DNA of 64,000 bases from Bolinopsis microptera. Lineage: Eukaryota; Ctenophora; Tentaculata; Lobata; Bolinopsidae. A program made the position numbers and the translations under genes. Location: NCBI RefSeq assembly GCF_026151205.1, contig NC_087081.1:10293113-10357112 (forward strand). Direction: 5' to 3'. Of this stretch, positions 11,601 to 21,531 are shown piece after piece. The number at the start of each line of letters is the position of its first letter. Position 1 is the stretch's first letter. Below the pieces are notes generated by a model. The model saw only the letters and a program-made list of their open reading frames with translations. It ran no database searches and was not told the origin of the DNA.

Positions 11601-14600
11601 AACTTCCTTTCCGTCGGGGTATCTGCCGATTATCATTAACACGGTTGAAATTACGGTTTGAAATATCGTTATGCCATATATGGCATCTTGGAATTGGAGT
11701 TTCATCGAATATTCAACATGCTTAATATATAAATTAAATATATTAAAATAAATAAGGATATTCAAGATAAACTAAATGACGGACATCAACAAATGTACCG
11801 ATGTACGATTGTACGCTAATGATTAAAGTTAAGTTCCTTAAGTAGATATAGCCACAAATCATATAATTATAAATTTCGATTAGATGTTGTACTAACTTCT
11901 CCATTAGGAATTTTTGGAGATCTGCAGACTCTGCTTCCATGACCAAACTTAACACCTTCATAATTTTATATGAGTTTGGTTTGGTGCATTTGTACAGCTC
12001 TTTCATGGGAGTCGCGTCATTTTTACCGTCGCCCAACTGCAAAGTAGAAACATTTAGCACTCTAGTGTTCTTAGACTTAGAGTTAGTTAGTTTACTGGGC
12101 CGCGCTCTATTTATGAACATGATAGCCTGAGGTCCCCAGGTAATTAGTTAGTATGAAATATTTTTATAGACAAGAACTAAATTCTTTCTCCGGTAATCCA
12201 ATTAAGACGTCCGCAACACTCTAATTCAGAACTTCTCCCTCAATATGCTCCCTGCTCCAAAATAAACAAATAACGCGGCATTCCTCTTCCAACAACTATT
12301 TCAGTGACCCGTAGGCTTAAAGTAAACATGAAACATAACACCTATTTAGACCGCAGGAGAAGAAAACAGGCCTAAGTGGCATAAAACTGGAGAATAAAGG
12401 GCGCCAAAGATGGTCACGTAACTATACAGGTCAACGTGGCACTAGAAGGTAGACTTTGAAATATCATTGAATCAGATTCAGAATCAAATTTAAGGAAATG
12501 ATATTATTGTAAGAATTCCTGAAACAAATAATATCATGTAGCTTACGTCATTTTCTACGGCAGTTGAACAAGTTTTTAGGACTATCGCAAATGTCTGGCA
12601 TGACTTCAGACTATGACCCACTTTTGAGAGTTTTATGGATTCTTGATCAAAAATTTGGGGATGCGAACTGGCACCATCAAATCCTGTAAAGATATCAATA
12701 TTAAAACTACAAATGATAATGATAAACCCCGCCAACCAAAGGATACACCGCCATCACCAACAACTCACTGCTGGAATGGAATTTACAGAAAGATCTGAAC
12801 CAGGAATGAATGGAGGACGTACTAGTTACTGTTGTCCAGAAGCGACCCTGCCAAACCAACCTAAAGTAAGTAAACTATACTCATGGAATGCAGCGGAATA
12901 TTAAACACTTAGAATATTGCGATTTGCAAGTATTAACTTATTAACACAAACATACCCTGATTAAATTGCATGTGAAGGATAAGATTGGTGTCTGGAGGCG
13001 TGTCCCTGACACATATCTTGTTAAGCTCGATGAGCTGTTTAATGGTAAGAAGAACCATATGCCGCCGCTTTACAAAAACCCCAACCGGCAATTTTTCTTC
13101 ATTCCCTGTGTCAATGAACCTGTAGAAATAATAAGTGATTATAAGTTAAATGCGATATTGGAATGAAATGTGATATTCAATTCTATGAGACATGCTCATG
13201 ATCATACGAGCAAAGTGCCACAAACTTTATAAACCTTAAATTAGTTTCATGATTACGGAAGGAATAGAATGTGTAGGTATCAAACGGTGTTAATGTTAGA
13301 TGCGGTCGTAAAAACCGATACTTCCTGGGAAAATTAACTTTAAAACATGTACTGTAAATATACTATAAATTGTAAGTTGACAATCGTGCTTCTATTAACC
13401 TGTCCATATGATAGCCTGGCAGGCGCCTCTTCTTTTCTTTGCGGATAACTCTTTCTCCAGGTACATACAACCCGAACTTCTTTGTAAATTTGGAGATGCC
13501 GTTCGAAGTTCGCTTGGTGGCGTTGAGTTGTACCATGTGAGCCTGTATTAAATCATTGTTTGATTTCAGCTGTGACTAAATATGTAATCCGGTTTCTTGA
13601 ATAAAGTGGGGCTCACTCGTACGACGTTCTCACGCTTATATTGAGGCTGCAAAAAGAGGAAAAAAGGCAGCGATCCTTATAACGGGAAGCATATAATCGA
13701 GTTGACAACGGTGGAACAAATACTTACAAGAGTTTCAATCCCGGATGGACCCTTTTTAATATTTTCACTGCAATACTTCTTTTTCAGCTTGAGGAATATC
13801 GTCTTCCTCACAGATCTAGGCGTTTGCTATGTTAAGAATATTGATATAATTAGTAAATTAAGTCAATGATGACATTAAATGATTGGGTAAAGCGTGACAT
13901 TCTCTTTCCTTAGTTATAAAAAAATTGGACCAACCTGAATTATAGAGTTTTGGATTCGGTCAAAACTTTTTGTTATTCGTTTTCTTTGTCCTTCACGAGT
14001 CATTTCAGAAAATTGACACCTTGGGCCACGGGAGACTACTGGATTTACATTTCCCTTCAGATCAAATACAACGTCATCCAAAGGCGGGTAGTTTTTTTTT
14101 TTTCGTTTTTAAATCACTCAGTTTCTTCCGCTAAAAATTAGGTTAACGTTAAACACAGCTCAAATTGGTGTGAGTAAGAGTCAACCACGATCATATAATT
14201 GGAAATTAGTATGCAGTACCTATAACTAACCTACTTGTCTTGTCATGATTTGGAGCAATATGGTAGCAACAGCCTTATAATTATCTGACAAAATTATCTA
14301 ACAAATGTTATGTTATGATTGTGAAAACTTACATACGCCACAATCCTGTTTTTTGCACATCTTGAGACCCTTTTGTGATCGGAATCCAATAACAAGTTCT
14401 CCTGTTCTATAAAGGCATTCATAATGTGAGTCTCCGTAACTTTCACATTGTGTCCAACTTCTTGTTTACATATTTTAATGATCGAGTTCATTCTGCCGTG
14501 AGTTAGAGCTAGGAGAGGTTTACTTATCTTACGCCTCTTCCCACTTCCATTTTTCGGGGTGCTAGCCATCCTATTCCGATTAGAGCTGCTTCCGCCTAAA

Positions 14601-17600
14601 AATGTTCTGTTATATAGGACGAATCGGCCAAAATAATAAAATACCCGGTACCATCCAATAAATCATTGTTAATTCATTAAAATGAATTTGTATTTGTGAA
14701 ACCTGTGAAATAGCGGCCTTGGTCCGTCGGAACTATAGTAAAATGCAGGGTAATTCGGTAATCTGTCGATGGTCACTTAAGGTACAGTTGGTGTTACGGC
14801 ACGGTTAACGCCGAAATAACGGAGACTCAATGCACGGTGTGTTCACGCTAGAGGCACGTTTAAGTTTTAACGCACAATATCAATATGGTTACTTAAGGAA
14901 AGGACATTTAACCGTGCATTTAATTAAGTGACCATCGATAGAATTCCAAATTGCCCTTACCTGATATCGTTTCCTCATCAGAATCAGATGAACTTTCTTC
15001 TCGATATCCATTCTGACCTAGATTCTTCAGAAATACTGGTTCTGGCGTAACATTTGTCTCAGAATTCATTGACTGACCTGATAAAATCACCAAGCTTTTA
15101 TTATTATATATTATTGAAAATTATTAAATAAATAGAGTTTCTACTAGAGTGACCTCGACTGCAAAGCCATTAATAAACCAATCGGCAGTCGGCAACTTTC
15201 CTCTCACCCGGAGTAAGCTGCAACCCTAGGGACTAGAGGATAGCAAGAAGTACAAACGGAACATTATTTTGATTATTGTACACGGCACAGTGGGCTACCA
15301 TGCTAGCATAGGCCTAAAATCGACTTTCTTAAATTTCTTTGAAAATAAGCTTTCCTTATTGTAAAACGCTAGCCCGATTTCATGCAAAAAACCGTAATTA
15401 AAAACTTTGCAAGATGCCAAAATGGCGTCGCGTGAAAAAATAGCATTTTTCACAGTCAAGAAATTTTGCCTTTTTTAGCCAAAAATTGCCTAATATTTAT
15501 TATTTTGGGCTAAAATGCTTGATCAAGGCAGTTTTTAATAATTGAAATACAGTATAGTACTTCAGAATACTCAGCCATCTAAAAAAAAATGTGTGACTTT
15601 AACATTTTCACCTGATTTTTGACCGCGCCTTTTTTATGGCGTGTATTTTAGGCAATTTTTGGGGTATTTAACGACAGAAATCGTTGTTGGTTTGCAATAG
15701 TTCGGTATAATGCATGGTATCATCAGAAAGCTTAGACAATTCCCTATCAGATGCAATAAGAATCACTTTGGGCAGTTTTGGGCAACTCTGTTTACAAAAT
15801 TAAGAAACTCAAAAATTGGGTAAAATTTGCTTCATTTTTAGATAATTTATGAGCTCAATTTTGCTATAAAATTGACATATTTTAGTTATTCTCCATGTTT
15901 GTGGCATTTTTTGCACCCTAGACCAGATGCATATGGATGAAAAATCAAAATATCACAATTATTATAGTTAAAATTGATAAAAATCCAAAAAATCGTGATT
16001 TTAAACGAAATTTTTGAAAATAACAGGAACAATTTTGGTGTTTCAGAAAATTTTGGTCATATAAATAGGCACAACTTTTGTTCTGATCAATATTTTTTCA
16101 TAATTCAAAAAGATTTGAGTTCCTAAGATAGCTGTCCTTCGTTTACAGTTCATAAAAGAGCTTTAAAATTGATTAAACCTCTAAAAAAACAACTTTTCCT
16201 GGGATCAGCCTCCTATTTTTGTACTACAAGATTGCTCAAAATCGGCCCAAAATTTTTTTCTGAGACATTTTCGGCCCTGTAAATGATTGGAATCGTATTT
16301 TTGTACCCAAATTACCTTAGAAACAAAGTTAGGGGCATGTGTGATGGTCTAAAATACCCTATGCTAGCATGACCCCCACTCACAGCCCACTGTGCACGGG
16401 CAATTCATAATCATTGTATTTTCGTTTCGTGTGTGGGACTGTCATGGGACATCTTTCATATCACGTCCGATGAAAGTGGACTCACTACTAGGCTATCCAT
16501 TATCGGTATGAAATCTTTTATCTAGATAAACAGATAAAAATTTAGGTTTTATCTAGATAAAACCGATAAAACCGATAATTTTTCTGCTGAAGGCCAAAGC
16601 CAAAATGTTTTCCAAATTTCACAAAAACTGATTGTCGACTTTTATTACTGTTTACCAGTAATCTTGCTAAAGTACAATTTCCTTTCTTTTGAAAATATTA
16701 GAGCATCAGTTTTCTTCTCCGGGGAACAATAGTGTACCAGTTCTCTTCAAAACAGTAGACCAACGGTTTGTCTTCTCCTAAGAACAGTCGTGTACCAGTT
16801 CTCTTCAAAACAGTAGATCACCGGTTTCCTTCTCCTAAAAACAGTAGTGTACCAGTTCTCTTCAAAACAGTAGACCAAGGGTTTCCTTCTCCTGAGAACA
16901 GTAACGCACTAGTTCTCTTCAAAACAGTAGACCACCGGTTTCCTTCTCCTGAGAACAGTAACGCACTAGTTCTCTTCAAAACAGTAGACCACCGGTTTCC
17001 TTCTCCTGAAAACAGTAGTGCAACAGTTCTCTTCAAAACAGTAGACCACTGGTATCCTTCTCCTGAGAACAGTAATGCACTAGTTCTCTTCAAAACATTA
17101 GACCACCGGTTTCCTTCTCCTGAGAACAGTAACGCACTAGTTCTCTTCAAAACAGTAGACCACCGGTTTCCTTCTCCTGAGAACAGTAGTGCACCAGTTC
17201 TTTTCAAAACAGTAGACCAAGGGTTTCCTTCTCCTGAGAACAGTAACGCACTAGTTCTCTTCAAAACAGTAGACCACCGGTTTCCTTCTCCTGAGAACAG
17301 TAACGCACTAGTTCTCTTCAAAACAGTAGATCACCGGTTTCCTTCTCCTGAGAACAGTAGTGCACCAGTTCTCTTCAAAACATTAGACCACCGGTTTCCT
17401 TCTCCTGAGAACAGTAGTGCACCAGTTCTCTTCAAAACAGTAGACCACCGGTTTCCTTCTCCTGAGAACAGTAGTGCACCAGTTCTCTTCAAAACATTAG
17501 ACCACCGGTTTCCTTCTCCTGAGAACAGTAGTGCACCAGTTCTCTTCAAAACAGTGGACCACCGGTATCCTTCTCTTGAGAACAGTAGTGCAACAAATAC

Positions 17601-18911
17601 CAATTCTCCTCGAAACAGTAAAACATTTAAAGTGATTCAGTGAACCGTTTCCTTATCCTGTGGATAACTTGGAGCAACAGATTCCTTCTCCTGAAGACAA
17701 TGTTTCACGCCTAGAACACTTACGGAATTTAATTGAGTGCCCTGCCGCCTGCCGGTATTTTTGACTCTTGTTAACAGTAACATGCTCGTTCCTGTCTCCA
17801 GAATGGTTCAAGTAAGGTAGAACGCCAGCACCCTAGCCTCAACTTCAAGATAACAATGTCAATAACTTTCTCTAGACTTCTACAGTTCTACAGTTCTACA
17901 GTTCTACAGTTCCATAGGTATACAAATGTAAATAAACCTCTTAAGCTCACATTTAAGTAAACTACCTCTTCTATCATACTATAAAACGTTTGGGACTGTT
18001 TCTTGGATTACTTGGGAAGGCAAAAAACACTAATATTTCTTTAAAATTTTACGGTATTGTGGCAGTTTTTTCGGTAATTTCTAGTGAATTTTTATACCGA
18101 TAAAAATATGTTTTATCTAGATAAACAGATAACCTTTTTTAACGAATTATCGGAGATAATTATCGGTAACGATTATCGGAGTGGATAGCCTACTCACTAC
18201 GAGACTCTATTTGTGAGAGATTTCACGGATTGAGTTGTCACAGTCTGATCGTACTCCATGCTTAGTATTGCCCGTAATGTTCTGACTTGACCGGTCAATT
18301 ACAAATATCTCTATTAATATTATAATCATACCTTTTGAGATAGACTGAAGTATTATATCTCTATATCCAGCTATATCGTCCACGTTAGTTTCGATTTGAT
18401 CTAGTACATTACTTTCATTAAACTCTGTATCGGATTCGGACCCAGTCGACTCTCTTTCAATATCCATTATTTCTTGTATCTCTTGATTCGCTAAACAAAA
18501 GTAGTTTCAGATGTCTAAAAAATCCATAACTAAAGAGCTTTATTAATCAAATTCGATCGAAATTTTAATTAATACTGTAATACATTGTAATTAATGCAAA
18601 TGGCATAAAAGTTAAACGGGCAACGAAATTTTTACGGCTTTTTAATCTAAAGTACCGCACGCTGGTAAGCATTTGCAGTGTAACTGTAATCCACGACCGA
18701 CCTATAAAATATTATTATTAATATTTGTGCCAAAACATATAAATATATTAAAAATAAACTATAAAGCGTGTTCTATTTACACTTCAACATTTTACTCACA
18801 AAGGATGCGTTGGGCAGTCCTACTCTTGTCTCGTAAGGAGTATTTCCTGATCTCCTTGTGAGAATTAGAAGTAGAAGTTTCTTTGGTAGAAGTCATACTC
18901 GCAGACTCCAT
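8663..18911 (-). CDS. RAG1-like / Transib-family DDE recombinase, 20 exons
   Basis: Exons (plus coordinates, transcribed right to left): 18800-18911, 18332-18490, 14961-15077, 14333-14595, 13935-14130, 13728-13826, 13617-13646, 13400-13542, 12956-13119, 12758-12821, 12547-12706, 11897-12036, 11433-11622, 10884-11092, 10502-10601, 10192-10261, 9740-9975, 9364-9470, 9035-9161, 8663-8803. All use GT-AG and their phases chain, except for one extra base in an A12 run in exon 5 (T12 on the plus strand, 14092-14103). Allowing for that base the product is about 941 residues. RAG1-like landmarks (my numbering): LPGYH (RAG1 has the same motif), first Asp in GFDGAS (459), KPNS...ES block, second Asp in MVDGK (578), zinc cysteines CYHC (593, 596), TGNHAKKFL, zinc histidines LHDVLAH (816, 821), catalytic Glu in SEEGIE (843). 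The N-terminal 150 residues are acidic and serine-rich, with a basic GKRRK stretch. I see no RING finger. Family call strong; RAG1L versus Transib subclass undecided. The exon 10/11 junction uses a 51-nt intron and is the least certain. Confidence 0.87.
9548..9690. mobile_element. Probable decayed SINE tail
   Basis: GGTCCACTCAGCTAAAT and the following GAAATCG...GTTATATGAGGAG segment resemble the 3' part of the tRNA-derived SINE at 41162-41410. It lies in an intron of the RAG1-like gene. Confidence 0.45.
12090..12143. repeat. Dispersed GGGGACCTCAGGC repeat, copy in RAG1-like intron
   Basis: The stretch from GGGCCGCGCTC to GATAGCCTGAGGTCCCCAGG matches copies at about 49228-49330, 49580-49660, 49797-49870 and 50355-50430. 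It lies in the intron between exons 12547-12706 and 11897-12036. Confidence 0.7.
15286..16394. mobile_element. Small element with CACAGTGGGCT ends and 5-bp TSD (non-autonomous RAG/Transib-like)
   Basis: Left end CACAGTGGGCT, right end its inverse complement; the flanking 5 bp are identical (CACGG at 15281-15285 and 16395-16399). A second shared block, CATGCTAGCATAGG, lies inside each end, 6 bp past the heptamer on the left and 16 bp past it on the right. The 1.1 kb interior is AT-rich with no open frame of note. CAC-initiated ends plus a 5-bp duplication match RAG/Transib transposons, and the first 8 bp match the ends of the large element that surrounds it. Mobilisation by that element's recombinase is an inference. 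Confidence 0.8.
16489..18192. mobile_element. hAT-type non-autonomous element, copy 1 (1,704 bp)
   Basis: Ends TAGGCTATCCA / TGGATAGCCTA, flanked by a perfect 8-bp duplication CTCACTAC (16481-16488, 18193-18200), the hAT hallmark. Subterminal TTTATCTAGATAAA and CCGATAA palindromes occur at both ends. The centre is a minisatellite of about 15 57-bp units. No transposase is encoded. It lies in the intron between the second and third exons of the RAG1-like gene. It is nearly identical to the copy at 27768-29471. Confidence 0.93.
16710..17600. repeat. 57-bp minisatellite inside hAT copy 1
   Basis: Units contain GGTTTCCTTCTCCTGAGAAC and TTCTCTTCAAAACAGTAGA. Because 57 is a multiple of 3, long frames stay open on both strands. 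They start at TTG rather than ATG on the plus strand and are not taken as genes. Confidence 0.95.
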
Positions 18912-19639
18912 TTTTAACTAAAAAGTACAACTTTACAAGCCGGTAACCACATAAATCAACAGTAAAAAGCGGAATATTTGTGGTTGATAAAGTAATGGTG
19001 TTAACAGGGAATAATAGAAACCTGTGGATAATTGTTAAAATACGTGACTCATAAGTCCGAAAATCCAAGAAGGGGTGTTTTAAAACTTCAGACGAATCTG
19101 AACTATTCTATGGACAAGTCTAAGCGGATGGTCTACAAAACGAAAATTATGCTGACTGCATAAGTATGTGGCCCTAAAGAACAAAGAAGAAAGTAGTATA
19201 ATGTAGCATTTATAAATTCGGAAAACGTACTGTAACAATTTAAAGCAATGCGAAAGCTTTTTATGCATTGACGTGCGACCAACATTGGTTGATCAGGCGT
19301 TGATCGCGCTTTGGAATAGTACGCAAAGAAATGACCCTAGATTGAGCTCTGGAAATCTAATTTTTGAGTGGAGCTCTTGTGGAAGAGGTATTGCAAATTA
19401 AGGCTGCCTGGCATGTGGAACTGTGGAAGAGGCAGAAAAGTTTGCGGAGAACATTGGTCCTAGCTGTTTTTTGTTTTATCAAAAATTGTGTTGAATGTGC
19501 GCGGCGTGATCGCGCATTTTAAAAATATTTGTGCAAATATGGCAAAATCATACGTTCGCGTTGTCAATGATAAATTGACGTATAAGGTCTACTTAGTTCG
19601 ACTGACGGCGGGGCGCCAAATTTGTGTGCTAGTTGCAGC

Positions 19640-19651
19640 GCAGCCACTGTG
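19640..19651 (-). repeat. Right terminal inverted repeat with CACAGTG heptamer
   Basis: Inverse complement of the left 12 bp, followed by TSD AGACT (19652-19656). Reading inward, a 9-mer ACAAATTTG lies 19 bp past the heptamer, and AACTAAGTA starts 46 bp past it. Confidence 0.9.
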
Positions 19652-20099
19652 AGACTGTATAAAATTGGAAATATTAACAGCTCTGTTAATGTACGAATTA
19701 AAAATAATGTATTTGAAAGTCAATGAAACAAGAAATTTCTATGAAACAATAAATTTAATTTTAGCACATTTTACAGAATAAAAAGATGTAAAACAATTCA
19801 TAAAATAAAATGCCCATTCGGTGTATGATTTTTTGTCCTTGACTGCTAGTTTGGTTTTGGAAGGACAGGTAACTAACGGGGTAAGGAATGCGCGTGGTGA
19901 TGATGTTTATGTTGTTATTCCTGATTTGATTTGTTACCTCAATACACAAGGTTTCAAAAAAAGGCGACTAAGCGATCAATATTTATTACTCAAGAAGTAA
20001 CCCAAAAGTAATTCAATTGGAGAACAAAAACTTCACTCACATGCTTTTCTTAACTTTTAGTTGAATTTGCATTGAATGGCTTACATGTCTCCCCATTCA

Positions 20100-20520
20100 A
20101 CAGCTAGGGTATGCTTACAGCAAGCAAGACTTCAGAGATGCTGTTCATCTCTGGTATGGTTGGGACATCCCTAACACCCCAAGATTATGTGATTGTGGAG
20201 CCAAGAATGATCACAATCACATCCTCAATTCAATAGTATGGAACTACTGTCATAATAACGTGAGATACTCAGTTGCTTAGGCTGGTGATCAAGGATGTAA
20301 GGTTTAACTGAATGCTGACAAGTCTAGGCTCGATTTATCAGCAAGAGGAGTGTGGAGCACATTTGAGAGGACTTACCTTGACGTGCGCATTTTCAATCTC
20401 AAATCGCCAACATATCAAGGAAAGACCATGACATAGCTCTACACTGTGCACGAGAATGATAAAAAGAACCAGTACATGAACCGAGTGCTACAATTGGAGA
20501 AAGGGTCATTATAATGAGGA
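20100..20520 (+). pseudogene. Decayed retroelement, C-terminal reverse-transcriptase-polyprotein remnant
   Basis: Plus-strand reading gives YSKQDFRDAVHLWYGW, a CDCG..NDHNHILN zinc-knuckle-like segment, KSRLDLSARGVWSTFERTY and LEKGSL, interrupted by several stops and frameshifts. These strings resemble the region downstream of the RT domain in retroelements common in cnidarian genomes (from memory of the family, not a search). Confidence 0.6.
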
Positions 20521-20954
20521 GTGTGCTAGTAGCAGTTAGATGTGTACCCCGGAAGGCAAAGAAGGCATGGACCGCCCCTATATCCAATGTCTCCTTCAAC
20601 CTGATACCTGAGGAGAAGAGCTACGAGGGATAGATGATATCTACTGCTCAGGATTTATGATTGCGCTCTGCCAATTGCATCACTCGATTTAATTTATTGT
20701 ATTTGCATTAAATGTCAAAAGACGCTTCGGAATGCTGGTAATTTATTCGCAATAAAAATACTTATTTTTTATGGGACATTATACAATAAAGTCCATGACG
20801 TGATCTTCAAGGGCAACTCTCCTATCTGTTAGAGGTTCCCTGGGGCCTGGAAACGTCAAGGGAACAAGCAGGCCTTTACATAGAGTGGCCTTCATCCTTA
20901 ATCCTGAGGTAGACGACCATCGGGTCAATATTTTATTACCTTAAAAGGTGTATT

Positions 20955-21303
20955 TGTTAGTTGTTACCAAGGGTCGACTGAGGGCAGGATTTGCGGCCGA
21001 GGTCGAGGAAATTTTGCTTTGATAAAACCAAGGCCAAGGACAACCGAGGTTTCATTTTGTTGGCCGAGGCCAAGGAAAAATCACTATTCCTCAGTAAAAC
21101 CGAGGCAGAGGCCGAAGACTCGGTCGACCCTTGCAACTGGGACAATTTCGCCAAGGCCGAGGAATAGCAACTTAATTTTTAACCGAGGCCAAGGCAAAGC
21201 AAGGAATTGTCCTCCTGACCAAGGCCAAGGCCAAGGAAAAATCGCTATTCCTCGGTAAAGCCGACGCCGTGACCAAGGACTCGGTCGTCCCTTGGTTGTT
21301 ACT
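20955..21303. repeat. Inverted-repeat element rich in AACCGAGGCCAAGG units
   Basis: The left border TTACCAAGGGTCGACTGAG and the inverse complement of the right border are imperfect terminal repeats of about 28 bp. The interior repeats GGCCAAGG/CCGAGG motifs in several orientations. It ends about 230 bp upstream of the AP-2 alpha start codon. Confidence 0.6.
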
Positions 21304-21531
21304 TACTGATACGTAGAGTAAAAGGTCGGATAACAGCCCAAATAGTACTCTAATGGGAAGTGCTCACTGAGCACCTTAGCCTTGCAGGACATTTGGTCTT
21401 GACTGGTGTGATTTGATACTTCATTGGTGCTGAATGAGGGCTCTCCTTTTTTACTCACAAACAGTTTGAGAACGTTATTTATCGTTGTAACATGACATCT
21501 GAGTAACATAAAATATTCTCTAGCCAGAACC

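Larger units (their letters stand above)
6875..19651. mobile_element. RAG1/Transib-type transposon, complete, 12,777 bp
   Basis: The left end (6875) reads CACAGTGGCTGC and the right end (19651) is its exact inverse complement, a 12-bp perfect terminal inverted repeat starting with the V(D)J heptamer CACAGTG. The 5 bp outside each end are identical (AGACT at 6870-6874 and 19652-19656). Established knowledge: RAG, ProtoRAG and Transib elements have CAC-initiated ends and make 5-bp duplications. The only gene found inside is the RAG1-like gene at 8663-18911 on the minus strand, which fits those ends. Inside are a degenerate 95-98 bp repeat (7866-8160), a hairpin (8462-8514), a probable SINE fragment (9548-9690), a smaller CACAGTG-ended element (15286-16394) and a hAT element (16489-18192). 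No kelch or PHD (RAG2-like) coding sequence is seen in the 6875-8662 or 18912-19651 flanks. Confidence 0.9.

Noticed and set aside
12713-12904. Plus-strand 63-codon frame with a downstream GTAAGT
   Set aside because: It is the antisense of an in-phase exon of the minus-strand RAG1-like gene.
12966-13166. Plus-strand 66-codon frame
   Set aside because: Antisense of the RAG1-like exon 12956-13119, which has proper splice sites and phase.
16768-17643. 291-codon frame of FPSPENS repeats (also at 28047-28922)
   Set aside because: It begins at TTG, follows a 57-bp tandem unit, is mirrored by open frames on the other strand and lies within a non-autonomous transposon.
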